A stretch of DNA of 64,000 nucleotides from Bradysia coprophila (lineage: Eukaryota > Arthropoda > Insecta > Diptera > Sciaridae), in the NCBI RefSeq assembly GCF_014529535.1, contig NW_023503493.1:13486001-13550000 (forward strand), given 5' to 3'. Both the position numbers and the translations under genes were made by a program. The notes under the pieces were generated by a model, which was given only the letters and a program-made list of their open reading frames with translations, made no database searches and was not told the origin of the DNA. This document shows positions 35,301 to 44,781 of this stretch, one piece after another. How positions within the stretch are numbered: the stretch's first letter is position 1; each line of letters opens with the position of its first letter.

Positions 35301-36723
35301 TGTTTCAACTGGTCCGCTCTCAAAACAAAAGTGTTTAAGACATCGCTATGGGGATAAAACCGTGTAAAGACGCATACGTATGACCAGTTTTGTGTGTATG
35401 AGTGGACCAGCTGAAAAACAGCTGAAACAAATTTTTGTCTAAATTTTACTGATGTCGACTGTGTCTTTGAAACAAAAAATGATTTCAAGGTAATTCGGTC
35501 CGTAATCGAAAACTTACAACGAGATTTGTGATAAGACTTCGCTGCTTCTTTTTGAGAATTGTGCATGGGAATCATGTGAATTATTCTGAGATCTGATTGA
35601 ATGCTCAGAATTGGTACAACGATTCATAGCTAGCTTAAAGCTCACAACACCTATACAAAATCAACGAACTACCGCTAACCGTTAGCAGCTAACGTCGTTT
35701 AATATACATAATATGAGTCTGGACGCACATACACTTTCATTTAGTTTCAACCACTTGTTATACAAACTACTATTCTAGTAAGTTGTTGCAATTAAAACAC
35801 TGAGACGCAATTCATGCCATCGAAAGTAAAGCTCGATTAAAACTGGTGATTGCCGAGTGCGGAAAATAGTTCATCAGTTCGGTGTTTTATTCCTCACCCA
35901 CTGTACGCATTCTTTATAGTACACGACAAGTATGCAAAAGACCCAACAACTTTGTCGTCTATAATTAAATGAAAATGAAAATGCAAACAATTTTACCTTG
36001 AAATCAGAAAATCAGCACACGCATCCCGCACTTTGTTTAATTGAAGAAACGACGCTCCGACCATTAGACCTATTTTTACGATTTTGTTATAAAAATAAAT
36101 AAATTTTGTAAGATTGCCGCGTAAGTTGTAAGTTGAGTGTTGAGCTCACCTTGAACGTTTTGATTGTCAATCCTTACAACACCGCCGTACGCAAAGTTAA
36201 TTAGACTTTCGAGAGCTCTGCGAAAAAAAAAGAATTTTCTCTAGAAATGAGACCAATGACAAAGGTGGTAAAGGGTTCTGGTCAGGATGAGCAACAAATT
36301 TTTTTCAGCAAGACTAGAAACCCTCCACTGATTGACTTATTTGGAATGCAAAGTCACACTGGAAGGACAATTCAATCTACTTACTGTGGTTCGATTTCCT
36401 TCATTTCAATTTCTTTTATTCGGGATTCGACAAGGTTATGGGTAAACATTGCATAAAAGTAGGGAATTGTACTGGCCAACACAATGCGATGGGCCGAAAA
36501 ACTTTGATCTTCCACCTGACAATGTTCAATTGATTGGAATGTACATAACAATTTTCACTGTGCCTGCAATTGCGATTGATGGATTTACCTTTAGCGTTAC
36601 ATCACAAAGCTTGCCCTGTCTTCGAATCTCCTTCATCAGTGGGAAACTTTCAGCAAACAAATCATCTTGTTTGAAAATCACATATTTATCATCGTCACTG
36701 CCACTGGAATCTTTCAATTCCAT
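29314..36723 (-). CDS. KLHL18: Kelch-like protein 18 (KLHL18), BTB-BACK-kelch CUL3 adaptor
   Basis: Minus-strand exons: 36589-36723, 36385-36515, 36150-36217, 35997-36069, 31143-31279, 30810-31079, 30544-30709, 30330-30483, 30232-30265, 30099-30169, 29925-30033, 29755-29859, 29443-29687 and a possible last exon 29314-29340. This gives 574 aa, the length of human KLHL18. BTB is at about residues 30-140 ([27 protein letters not shown]), BACK at 145-260 ([27 protein letters not shown]), then six kelch repeats with GG doublets. KLHL family proteins bring substrates to CUL3 ubiquitin ligase (family knowledge). The ninth exon is only 34 bp. Intron 6 has a GC-AG border (GCAAGT donor at 30809). Intron 4 is 4.7 kb and carries a nested gene and transposons. 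Without the last splice the frame would stop at 29359 instead, giving 593 aa. Confidence 0.92.
31641..31648 (+). promoter_or_regulatory. TATA box of the nested peptide gene
   Basis: TATATAAA lies 131 bp upstream of the ATG at 31779, with the expected start about 30 bp further on. It shows the nested gene has its own promoter inside the KLHL18 intron. Confidence 0.55.
31779..32123 (+). CDS. Cysteine-rich secreted peptide (CS-alpha-beta defensin-like), nested in KLHL18 intron 4
   Basis: Two exons (31779-31839 and 31909-32123; the acceptor may instead be 31906, adding one Ala) encode 91 aa. Residues 1-21 are a signal peptide ([21 protein letters not shown]). The mature 70 residues carry ten cysteines: C-x6-C-x3-C-x8-C-x12-C-x-C-x2-C, then three more. 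The CxxxC (CEASC) and CxC (CKC) pair at this spacing is the signature of the cysteine-stabilised alpha-beta fold of insect defensins and drosomycin-like peptides; the three extra C-terminal cysteines are unusual. The gene has a TATA box and runs opposite to KLHL18 within its intron. An antimicrobial or toxin-like extracellular role is an inference from the pattern; the exact family is not recognised. Confidence 0.75.
32725..32970. mobile_element. Foldback element with ATCGTAGAAAA ends in KLHL18 intron 4
   Basis: CACCCATCGTAGAAAA is mirrored by TTTTCTACGATGCGTG, and the arms also share AAAATGAAGGTATT / AATACCTTCATTTT and GAGAGAAATTT / AAATTTCTCTC. The unit is about 245 bp and non-coding. A related end, TTTTCTGCGATGTGTGACGG, is seen at about 41226-41246. 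Confidence 0.65.
33173..34932. mobile_element. Non-autonomous hAT-like DNA transposon in KLHL18 intron 4
   Basis: Terminal inverted repeats CAGGCCTCTC (33173-33182) and GAGAGGCCTG (34923-34932) are flanked by a perfect 8-bp duplication GGACTGAT (33165-33172 and 34933-34940). Both subterminal zones are rich in AATAAGGAG motifs, as hAT transposase sites often are. The 1760-bp body has no transposase-like frame, so it is a deletion or satellite derivative. A separate foldback lies inside it. A solitary related end is at 3842. Confidence 0.85.
34110..34316. mobile_element. Foldback MITE nested inside the hAT-like element
   Basis: An almost perfect hairpin of about 207 bp runs from TTAACACATT to AATGTGTTAA. 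The arms share TTTCGGCACCCTGGACTTTA / TAAAGTCCAGGGTGCCGAAA and CCAAATAAATTTCTAAAAATC. It is younger than, or part of, the surrounding element. Confidence 0.75.
35269..35461. mobile_element. Foldback MITE, CAGTCGACRWCAGT family
   Basis: CAGTCGACGACAGTGAAATTT-type left end and its complement ending GATGTCGACTG, with inner matching AATTTGTTTCAACTGGTCC / GGACCAGCTGAAAAACAGC. About 193 bp, in KLHL18 intron 4. A TA precedes the left end but the right side is not TA. Confidence 0.6.
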
Positions 36724-38195
36724 TTTTGTTTCTTTGGCAATTGAACGTCTGAACGGAAATGATGGTTATATGCAATTTAAAATTAGAAATAACAATTGTT
36801 GGAGTTGATGATAGACACAAATTACCTTATTGTCACTTAAATTTTATTTTGTTTTTGTTTTTCTCTGTAACTAATCACTCAACGAAATTCTCTTCGATCT
36901 GTCAAATATTTTAACGAATCTGATTTCGCCATCTACCTTCTGATCCAACAATTAGACATGAAAAGTGAAATTACCACATGTACCACATTCAAAAGATAAG
37001 GATTGGTTCAGGAGGCTACGACATTTGTTGAAGCAACAGCTATAGGGATCAAGGTTCTGAAAGATCAGGTTAAGACAACTCTGAGTTGATCACGAAGGCG
37101 GTGACACACAATTGCGTCAATGGCTGCGAAGCTGCGAAGTTTATATGTAAAATGCAAGGTTCTGAAAGAACAGGTTAAGACACTTACGAAGGCGGGTGAA
37201 ACACAAATCTTGACAGTTCAGACATGTATATTATTTTACATGCTACATGCGTCGAAAACCGTACTTTTCATGTTTGAAGCACGTCTTTCGACGTCCTCAG
37301 CATGTAAAATTCATTACATAACCCGGGATAAAAGTGAAAAGTCTCGTTTTCGTGTGTTTATTGACATCGGCTTCGCCTCGGATAAACAAAATTCACACGA
37401 AAACTCTACTTTTCATCTTTTTATCCCTAGTCATGTAAAATACTATGAAATCCTAGTTTTCATTGACAGGTGCAGCAATCGCAATTTTCAATAGAGAAAT
37501 TTCTCACTTTGAAGTTTTAACGAACAAATTTGTTTAAGTTACCGTTACGGTTGTACGGTTACTTTCTATGCAGCGGAGGACATAGCGATTTCATATAAAC
37601 AAACTCACCTCTCATGCGAGGTGAGTTTGTTTTATAGAGTCTTTAAGTGAGAGAGATGGCGAAATAACATCCTATTGTTCCATCTAAGGTCTTCTGTCAG
37701 ATTCTTTTGTATTATCGATGACAGCAGACACCGAGTTGATTTTCCATCTCGATCTACTTAAACACCGTATATGAAATCGCTATGTCCTCCGGTTTGTATG
37801 ATCAGACCATACCTGGTTTATACTTTCATTGCTGTGGATGACGGTCGGTTGTTTTCGCCCTGTCAAAATTCGTTTTTACCGTACGATGGAAGAGATGTTA
37901 AAACAAAAGAAGTAAACGAAAAATGGTTGAGAGATGACATACAGAATTTATCTGTTATGACGTGACGTCTTTGAAAGGTTATTTTTTCATTTGATTTGTT
38001 CCTGACAAAATATGTAAAATATATATCGTCCACAACAGATACGTAAACAACGATTTCACAACGAAGAAGGCGAGAAAATAGTCATCCACTACCGTTGCCG
38101 ATTTATCTCGCCTAATGTCAAAAATCTCGCGAGGTTTTGATCTCACATTTCTTGTTCGATATTCACCTTTTATCAGTATATAAATTCATTGACAT
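36724..38195. other. Repeat-rich spacer upstream of KLHL18
   Basis: Contains the KLHL18 promoter side, then a mosaic of elements: two GGTTCTGAAAGA-type ends (37052 and 37157), a hairpin at about 37325-37430 whose arms share GGGATAAAA and TCTCGTTTTCGTGTG-like sequence around a CTTCGCCTCGG loop, and a TTGTTCC-family copy (37490-37890) split by another foldback. No gene recognised. Confidence 0.5.
37573..37794. mobile_element. Foldback element inserted in a TTGTTCC-family copy
   Basis: CGGAGGACATAGCGATTTCA at the left is mirrored by TGAAATCGCTATGTCCTCCG at the right. Inside is a perfect palindrome around CTCATGCGAG, with arms AAACAAACTCACCT and AGGTGAGTTTGTTT (about 37598-37632). The flanks (GTTACCGTTACGG and GCTGTGGATGACGG) belong to one older repeat that it splits. 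Confidence 0.65.
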
Positions 38196-38199
38196 ATCT

Positions 38200-38460
38200 C
38201 TTAACCATATATGAAAGAGTGATATATACGACAAAGTCGAATATTCGTGGGACAAAAAAACCTGTGTTGGTAACACTGACTTTGAGCTACTGTTGTATGG
38301 GGACAATCTAGCGCCATCTAGCGTAGCTTCATTTAACTATGAAATTTAACAAAGAATACCAAGAATACTAGCTGAAAATCAGTGTGACCAACTGAGGTTT
38401 TTTTTGCCTCTGTTTTTCTTCTACATGTCGTATATATCTCTCATTCATATATGTCTTAAC
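38200..38460. mobile_element. Foldback MITE with TTAACCATATATGA ends
   Basis: TTAACCATATATGAAAGAGTG...TATACGAC at 38201-38232 is mirrored at 38427-38459, and ACCTGTGTTGGTAACACTGA is mirrored by TCAGTGTGACCAACTGAGGT. About 260 bp, non-coding, ending just before the 3' end of the protease-homologue gene. Confidence 0.65.
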
Positions 38461-38515
38461 TTAACGAATTTTCTTCCACACTGTAAATTATTTTGAAAAA
38501 ACTGGATTCTAAACA

Positions 38516-38521
38516 TTTATT
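38516..38521 (-). promoter_or_regulatory. Poly(A) signal of the serine protease homologue
   Basis: AATAAA on the minus strand about 180 bp past the stop at 38703. Confidence 0.5.
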
Positions 38522-38702
38522 AGTTCCACCAACGCACTTCAAGCATGAGTGGTACTCTAAATAGAGTACTGAATCTGGACAGTGTACCAAACAAATTTTG
38601 GCATTGTAAAAGAAATTGAAAAATGTTTTCATATAAAATAGTATAAAACTCGAAGCACTTTTGCTTGAAGTGATTGGTTCCGGTAGCTGCAAATGGTCTT
38701 TG

Positions 38703-39641
38703 TTACAAAACTAAAACTACTCGAACATAAACTAACGATAAAGTTAACACTAAATAAAACCCACTAGTCAGGACTAATCCACTCGCGCCAGAATCCAAAC
38801 CACCTCCATATAATTCACTCTGTTTCAAAATCCACTCGACGTAGTAACTCAGTTCGGTACATTGTCCATTCGGGCCTGGAATTGAGCAACCTAAAACCAC
38901 AACCCGTTAGTAACACATTTCACAATAGGATAGATAGCGTCACCACATACAATCGCCTGAGCAAGGAAAATGTGAACTAACTGCTGACACGTAAATGTTC
39001 TCCCCATGTGTAACTAACGGAGAACCTGCATCCCCTTGACATCCGCCTCGACCACCCTCGTCTCCGCCTACGCACAATATCTCTGGTCTCACGTACTGTC
39101 CCACAATTGCTTCACAATTTGCATCGCTGTACGTATCGAGTTCCACATACTGCAGATCTTCAAACATTGGCTCACCGTATTGTACGTTTCCCCATCCGGA
39201 TAGAATGACCGATTTGGGATAAGTTTCAACACCGACTGATGGTAATGCAATGGATGAAACGTTATCATTGAACTCGAACGGTTCGCTTAAGAATAGCAAA
39301 GACAGATCGTTGTCCATTGTGCTGCCATCATATTCTGGATGAACGACTGTACGATTAACGCCGCTTGTTTGTTGCCATAGAACATCTTCCGTTCGCTTCA
39401 AGGAACCAGCGACTACCGTATCAATTATAGGACTTATTGGATCTGTACATGCACCAGCAGTGATTACGAGATTTCGGCTAACTATTACGCCGCCGCAAAT
39501 ATGACCAAAATCTGTATTACGAAGGCTCACTTGATAAGGAAATTGTCCGGCTGCTGCAGTAGTTCCTCCAGCTACAGCCAATGTCGTAGTAATTGTTTCA
39601 GCAATTACCATCAGAAATAATCCAGCGATAAATGATTTCAT
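38703..39641 (-). CDS. Catalytically dead, probably GPI-anchored serine protease homologue (S1 family)
   Basis: Two exons (38951-39641 and 38703-38890; intron 60 bp) give 292 aa if the second ATG (MKSFIAGLF) is used; an ATG at 39656 would add five residues. A signal peptide (1-22) is followed by a chymotrypsin-fold domain with GQFPYQVSLR, HICGG, DNDLSLL, LSGWG and paired cysteines. The triad is broken: the His of TAAHC is Ala64 (TAGAC), the Ser of GDSGGP is Ala205 (GDAGSP), and only Asp112 remains. The activation site also lacks the usual Arg/Lys before IVGG (here LAVAGG). The C-terminus LDSGASG followed by about 22 hydrophobic residues is a typical GPI-anchor signal. It is therefore a surface-tethered pseudoprotease; binding or regulation of other proteases is an inference. 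Confidence 0.88.
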
Positions 39642-40021
39642 TTTTCTATGACTCACTGTTCATCACAGGTATGATTACTTAGCAATAGAACAAAAGTGTA
39701 CTGCATGCCCACAATATTGCTACTTACTTTTACAGTTTATGTTGCCACAGATAAGTGGACTTTGAAAGTGATAAGATAGTAATGGCATGATTGATTTCGA
39801 CTACACAATAATTTAGAAGATATTAGGAGATGCGATGAGAATGTTCGAAGTTATTGAGTTCACTCAAAAAAGCTTACCATCATGGAGTAAGTTTCCGAAG
39901 TTACACGTTTTCAATTTTGCAACTTTTTTTTCTCTCATTGAACTGTAATCGCTCATTAACTCATTTCAAAAAAGTACATGAAAGTACTGCAGTGTTTCCC
40001 TAACAGAGTAATTAAATATAT

Positions 40022-40133
40022 TGAGGAGTAACAGGCAAACAGGTTCTAGTTGAGTTCATACTGAGCGTCATTCAATGACAAAAATTAATTCCATTAAAAT
40101 TTCTCTCAAGCTATGTTTGCCTGTTACTCCTCA
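40022..40133. mobile_element. Short MITE with TGAGGAGTAACAGGCAAACA ends
   Basis: The 20-bp ends are perfect inverted copies at 40022-40041 and 40114-40133 around about 70 bp. Non-coding. Confidence 0.7.
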
Positions 40134-42758
40134 TTTGATCGTAAAATCTAGTAAAATCCGATTTCTTCAATTAAATATATTCTTCGTACTATTTACGTGG
40201 ACTATCGACTTTAATTAGTAACTATTAAAAAATCGAAATGATTTGAATGTGCGACTGTCCTCACAAATAAAGCAAAATCAATTTTTAAATGAAAAATAGC
40301 GGTTGAGTGAATTCGCCATTTGACGAATTTGTTGATTGATCAAAATTTTTTACCACAAAATAGATGAAATCCACGAACCACAGAAAATTAGCTTAATTAA
40401 AAAGCATTTAAATTAGCGGTTGTTCAATACAATTATTTTCTTCTGATTCCATTGCACTGGATGGACGAATATAATTTCATTCGGTTTTCATCATGCAATG
40501 TGTATTAACACAATGCGCCATACATGAAATCCGGTGGCATTGTGGAAGGGTTTTTCAGTTACATATTGAAACTTGAAACTCGCTTCAAAATGCAGAATTC
40601 TGTAAGTACAGGTCAGTCTTTAGACGTGAATTTGCATCAGCTGTTTTTCAGTCAACTGTCACTATTTCACTGTTTTGGCTAACTGCTATTTCTTCCACAA
40701 CTGTTCGAGAGTTCGAAAATCAACCACAGACAGATTGGAGCCGATTGTGAGATCTGCATCTTTAAACAAAGCTGATTGAATCGGCTCAAGGTAACTGAAG
40801 TTGAGTGTGAAACTTTCGCACAAAAGCATTGTTGATAGAACCGGTATTGGACTCGCTACTACTTTCGCTCCTCGGACATCATAGATGATACCAGGTGTAT
40901 CGGCTAACTTACTACTAAGTAAATTATTTTGGTAATGCGAGGACGAAACTTTTGCATAATTTTCCTTTTACATCCGACTCATAGAGTGAAAATACCGAAT
41001 CACTTGCTGGTTAAATGGTTTTTCCAAGCGTTAACAACTGAGTCAATATGGTTTTTCTAGTCTGTGATGAATAATTATTAATGAAGAGTTTACCGTACGT
41101 ATAAAAACCGAACAAAGCAAGATGTTAGAGCATGAGCCCTTGTACCTTATCATCCCTCATTTTGCATGGTAAAAACCAACTGTTCTACGGCTTATGTTTT
41201 TGAGCGCTAGAAGGGCTGTAACGATTTTCTGCGATGTGTGACGGTCAAGTGTCTTAAATCAAGACATACATTAAGACTACCACTCGTTACCGTTAGGACC
41301 CTTTTAGCGCTCAAGCGCAAAAGTAGTACAGAAAAAATGGTTTCCACTTTATAGAATCTAACATTATTACCACGGCAGAGTAAAATAAACTTTACTCTGT
41401 CGTGATACTACACGAGGTACACGAGTCTCTATCTGCGACCTGAAGAGGAACGATAAAGTCCATGGGCTCTGGGTCTATATACTCTATATAAGTATTTTAT
41501 TTCGATAGAGAGAAATGTAATTTGTTAATCAAATCAGAGCTGTGTAATGTATTGCAATAAAAACAAACGATGAATAATTTTGAACGATACTCAACCCACG
41601 GCACAATTTTTTTTTCTTATGATGAGATATAGTCTGAATGGAAATTTGAATCATACGAATCAATTAATCGGCAATACTGCAAGTAAAGCATAAAGATGAA
41701 ATGAGTAATAATGTTTAAGCAGCCACCCACAAAATGTTGTGTGCATTTCATGCTTAATTTCATCGTTCATGTTGTTCAATTTCCAGTAGCAAGTTAATAA
41801 CGTGACCTATCGGGATTTATTATATGATTGCCTGTAGCATGCAGAACATTGTTCAATTCAAATGTTTAAATTGTTGACATGTCGCGCAAATACTGTTTCC
41901 CCACAGTATATGCCAAATATCTAAAATTGGCCACGTGACCACTAATTTTAGTACAATGTAGTGACCAGACTAAAGGCTGAAAAAGTTACCAATTGATAGT
42001 GACACAACAGGTACCGATTTCATTCATTGAAAAAAAAAATCTATTAAGGGAAATGTGACGCAAGTTCCTGTGCATACGTACAAAAGAGCTGAGATCGCTG
42101 AGACCGTTTTAGGTGACGCATTCTTTGCCTGAACGCAAACATTTTATCAAGAAAACATCTTTAATTTCGTTCGAATTACTGTAAATATTTATATATCGAT
42201 TAAATGATCACTGATATTGACATATCATAGCTTGTTGAACTCGTACGGACGGTAAGACTTGTGTAATGATACTTTTGGGTCGAAATCAAATATTGTAATT
42301 TTTCTAAGTTTTCTCTACATCACTTCGCGGTCAACAAAAAAATCTTTTGCTCGTAGTGGGACTTGCGTCACAGTGTAACGCGCACGCATGATGTTTGCCA
42401 CTATCAATATAACTTGTCGAATTGAAATGAAACTGTACACACACATTTGCTATCAAATGATCGGGGTATGGTGGGTTGGGTATGGTTTGTTTATTATTTA
42501 AATTTTCAATTCAACTATTTGTTGGAAAATTTAATTATGAAACTACAAAATATGGATATATTCAAAATAACCGAACTCAATGAGACACGCAAGCACCTAA
42601 CTAAATAACATTGAAATTTATCTAGTTGTGGTTCATTTAGATTTTTGGGTAAACATTAAACAACATAGGGGCAAGCCACGAGTTGAATTTATCTTAGGAG
42701 GAGTTATAAGATGCGAAGTTTTGTAGAAGAAAGTAGAAGAAAACGCACTCTCTGAGCT

Positions 42759-42843
42759 GCACAATGTAGTTTCATTTCCGTATAATTCGTTAAAAATCAT
42801 CAATCTTTATCACTTTTAGCGAATTATAAGGAAATAAAACTGC
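42759..42843. repeat. Inverted repeat, TTTCCGTATAATTCG type
   Basis: GCAC..GTAGTTTCATTTCCGTATAATTCGT is mirrored by GCGAATTATAAGGAAATAAAACTGC; arms of about 30 bp around an 18-bp loop. Probably a miniature element. Confidence 0.5.
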
Positions 42844-43042
42844 TTGCTCGGAGGATACGTCTTTTATATACAAGATCTTATAAACCAAATAAGGGATCTG
42901 CGTCTAAACGACCCTACGCTACACTTTTTCGACCATTTAGAAACGTCAAGCGTATCGCAACAAAATCAATAAATCTATTACTTCATTTATGTATAATACT
43001 TTACACACGCCATGTTATGAAGTGCGACAAAAGTCATGCGAG

Positions 43043-43249
43043 TCAATGAAAGTAGATAAGTAGGTATGGCCAGTCCATACAAGTCGGAGCACATACGGAT
43101 TTGCATGGCGCCACCTCAAACGAACTCATTTCTAGTGGAAATTTGGACTAGAAATGAGTTCGTTTGAGGTGGCGCCTTGCAAATCCGTATGTGCTCCGGC
43201 TAGAACAAATTTGAACGTTTGGCCATACCTATCTATTTACTTTCATTGA
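43043..43249. mobile_element. Long near-perfect hairpin (foldback MITE)
   Basis: Arms of about 100 bp run from TCAATGAAAGTAGATAAGTA to its complement ending TACTTTCATTGA. The inner 45 bp (GGATTTGCA..GGCGCCACCTCAAACGAACTC) match perfectly apart from one small gap, around an 8-base loop. The high arm identity suggests recent origin. Confidence 0.75.
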
Positions 43250-44781
43250 TGCGAGTGTCATAGTCTGATAGTCATAGTACGCGCAGTCAGTGTAAGGAAC
43301 GAAAACGAAGTTTTGCAAGCAAATGATTGTTTTGAGAAGATTCTCCTAGCAGTCACTAGTTTTTTCAGATTTCAATGGTAAATGAAAGAAGTGAGAGAAA
43401 CAGGAAATAACAGCAAGAACAACTTTGATACGAAAGCAGCAGTATTTACGTGTGTGAAACAGTACTATCGAGTGAGAGGCATTGTGACATTTTTCTACTC
43501 GGCTCAAGAATCGATTTTTTATGTTTATCATTATTAAGAGCGTGCAAGGGTTTAGCTTCGGACAAGAACCAAAATTGCGCGAAAAATAGGGCATGTTTAG
43601 GAAGATAATTCTCAGGATGCAAGAGATGGAATACAACAAAAAATGGACGAACGGTTAATTTGAACCTTACTTAACAAAAATGTGTTTTCACATTTATAAT
43701 ATTGTTTCATTTTCACGAATATTTTTCACAATAAAAACACGTCTGCAATTTTTTCCGCTTTAGGTACATTTTTTCGGCAGTATATCGAGAATAATCACAT
43801 AAGTTGCTATATCAAAACCGTTTCTTATGTCACGAACTACGAAAGTATGTTTTACATTTTTTCAAGCATTTATTTTTAGGAAATTAACCAAAAACAAATT
43901 TTGTTTCTATCACGACGGCCATTTTGTTTTCACTATATTTCTATGATGGGTGTCTTCGATGTTCAATACGAGTTTCATTTCAATTAAAAAAGATGACGTT
44001 ATAGTATTTGGTTTTTGTTCGAAGCTAAACCCTTATACGCTCTTAATATTTATCACATCGATTGTACATGAAGTACGATTAATCCATGATGGATTAGTCA
44101 TTTCATTTCTGTATTTTCATTATTGCTTCTTCTCTGTCAGATAAGTTAGGTTTAAAATTGGTATACTAAAAGTTAACATTTAGGCCAGTAACATAAAATA
44201 AACAAATTCAAAAGCGTGAAAAAGTTTGAAAACATATGAAAGCTACTATGGTTTCCCTTTGGTAAGTTCAGTGCAGTTCATTTCGACATTTTCAAATTGT
44301 TGGTACTGAATTTCACAATTTTTCCAATTGGCCGATTTTAACTGATGGTTTTATCCCCTCTGGAAACGTACTGATAAGTTTCGGAATGCAAATTTTTCTC
44401 ATTTGCATTTATAGTTTCATTTACAAAAGCTATAGAATAAATGGATGCAATAAAATGATGGGACATAGCAAAATTTTGGAATACGAGAAACAAATTTGAC
44501 TCGTCAAATTAGTTTCATTTGTAAGTGGAGAAAATGTAAGACAGAAAATTATCTGACAATCTGAAAAAACACCGGCAATAAAAGCTAGACTTTCGAAGTG
44601 ATTATTCGCCCACGCTTGCGAATAGCATCTTATAGACTTTTAGCAACGACCTTTTTCTATTGTTTTGTCAAACGTGACAGAAGAACATAAAAAAAGTTTG
44701 CCGTAAGGTAAAAGGGAAGAAAAGTGTATCGAAAGTTAAATGCCTCTGTAAAGCGAAATAATTTTTCAACCAATAAAGAAT

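Larger units (their letters stand above)
39660..44770. other. Gene-poor 5-kb spacer with foldback elements
   Basis: No gene recognised; the longest frames are featureless. Distinct inverted repeats are listed separately (40022, 42759, 43043). An imperfect inverted pair GTGACGCAAGT (about 42055) / ACTTGCGTCAC (about 42361) may bound one more element, and 41140-41340 shares motifs with the repeat at 32725. Confidence 0.5.
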
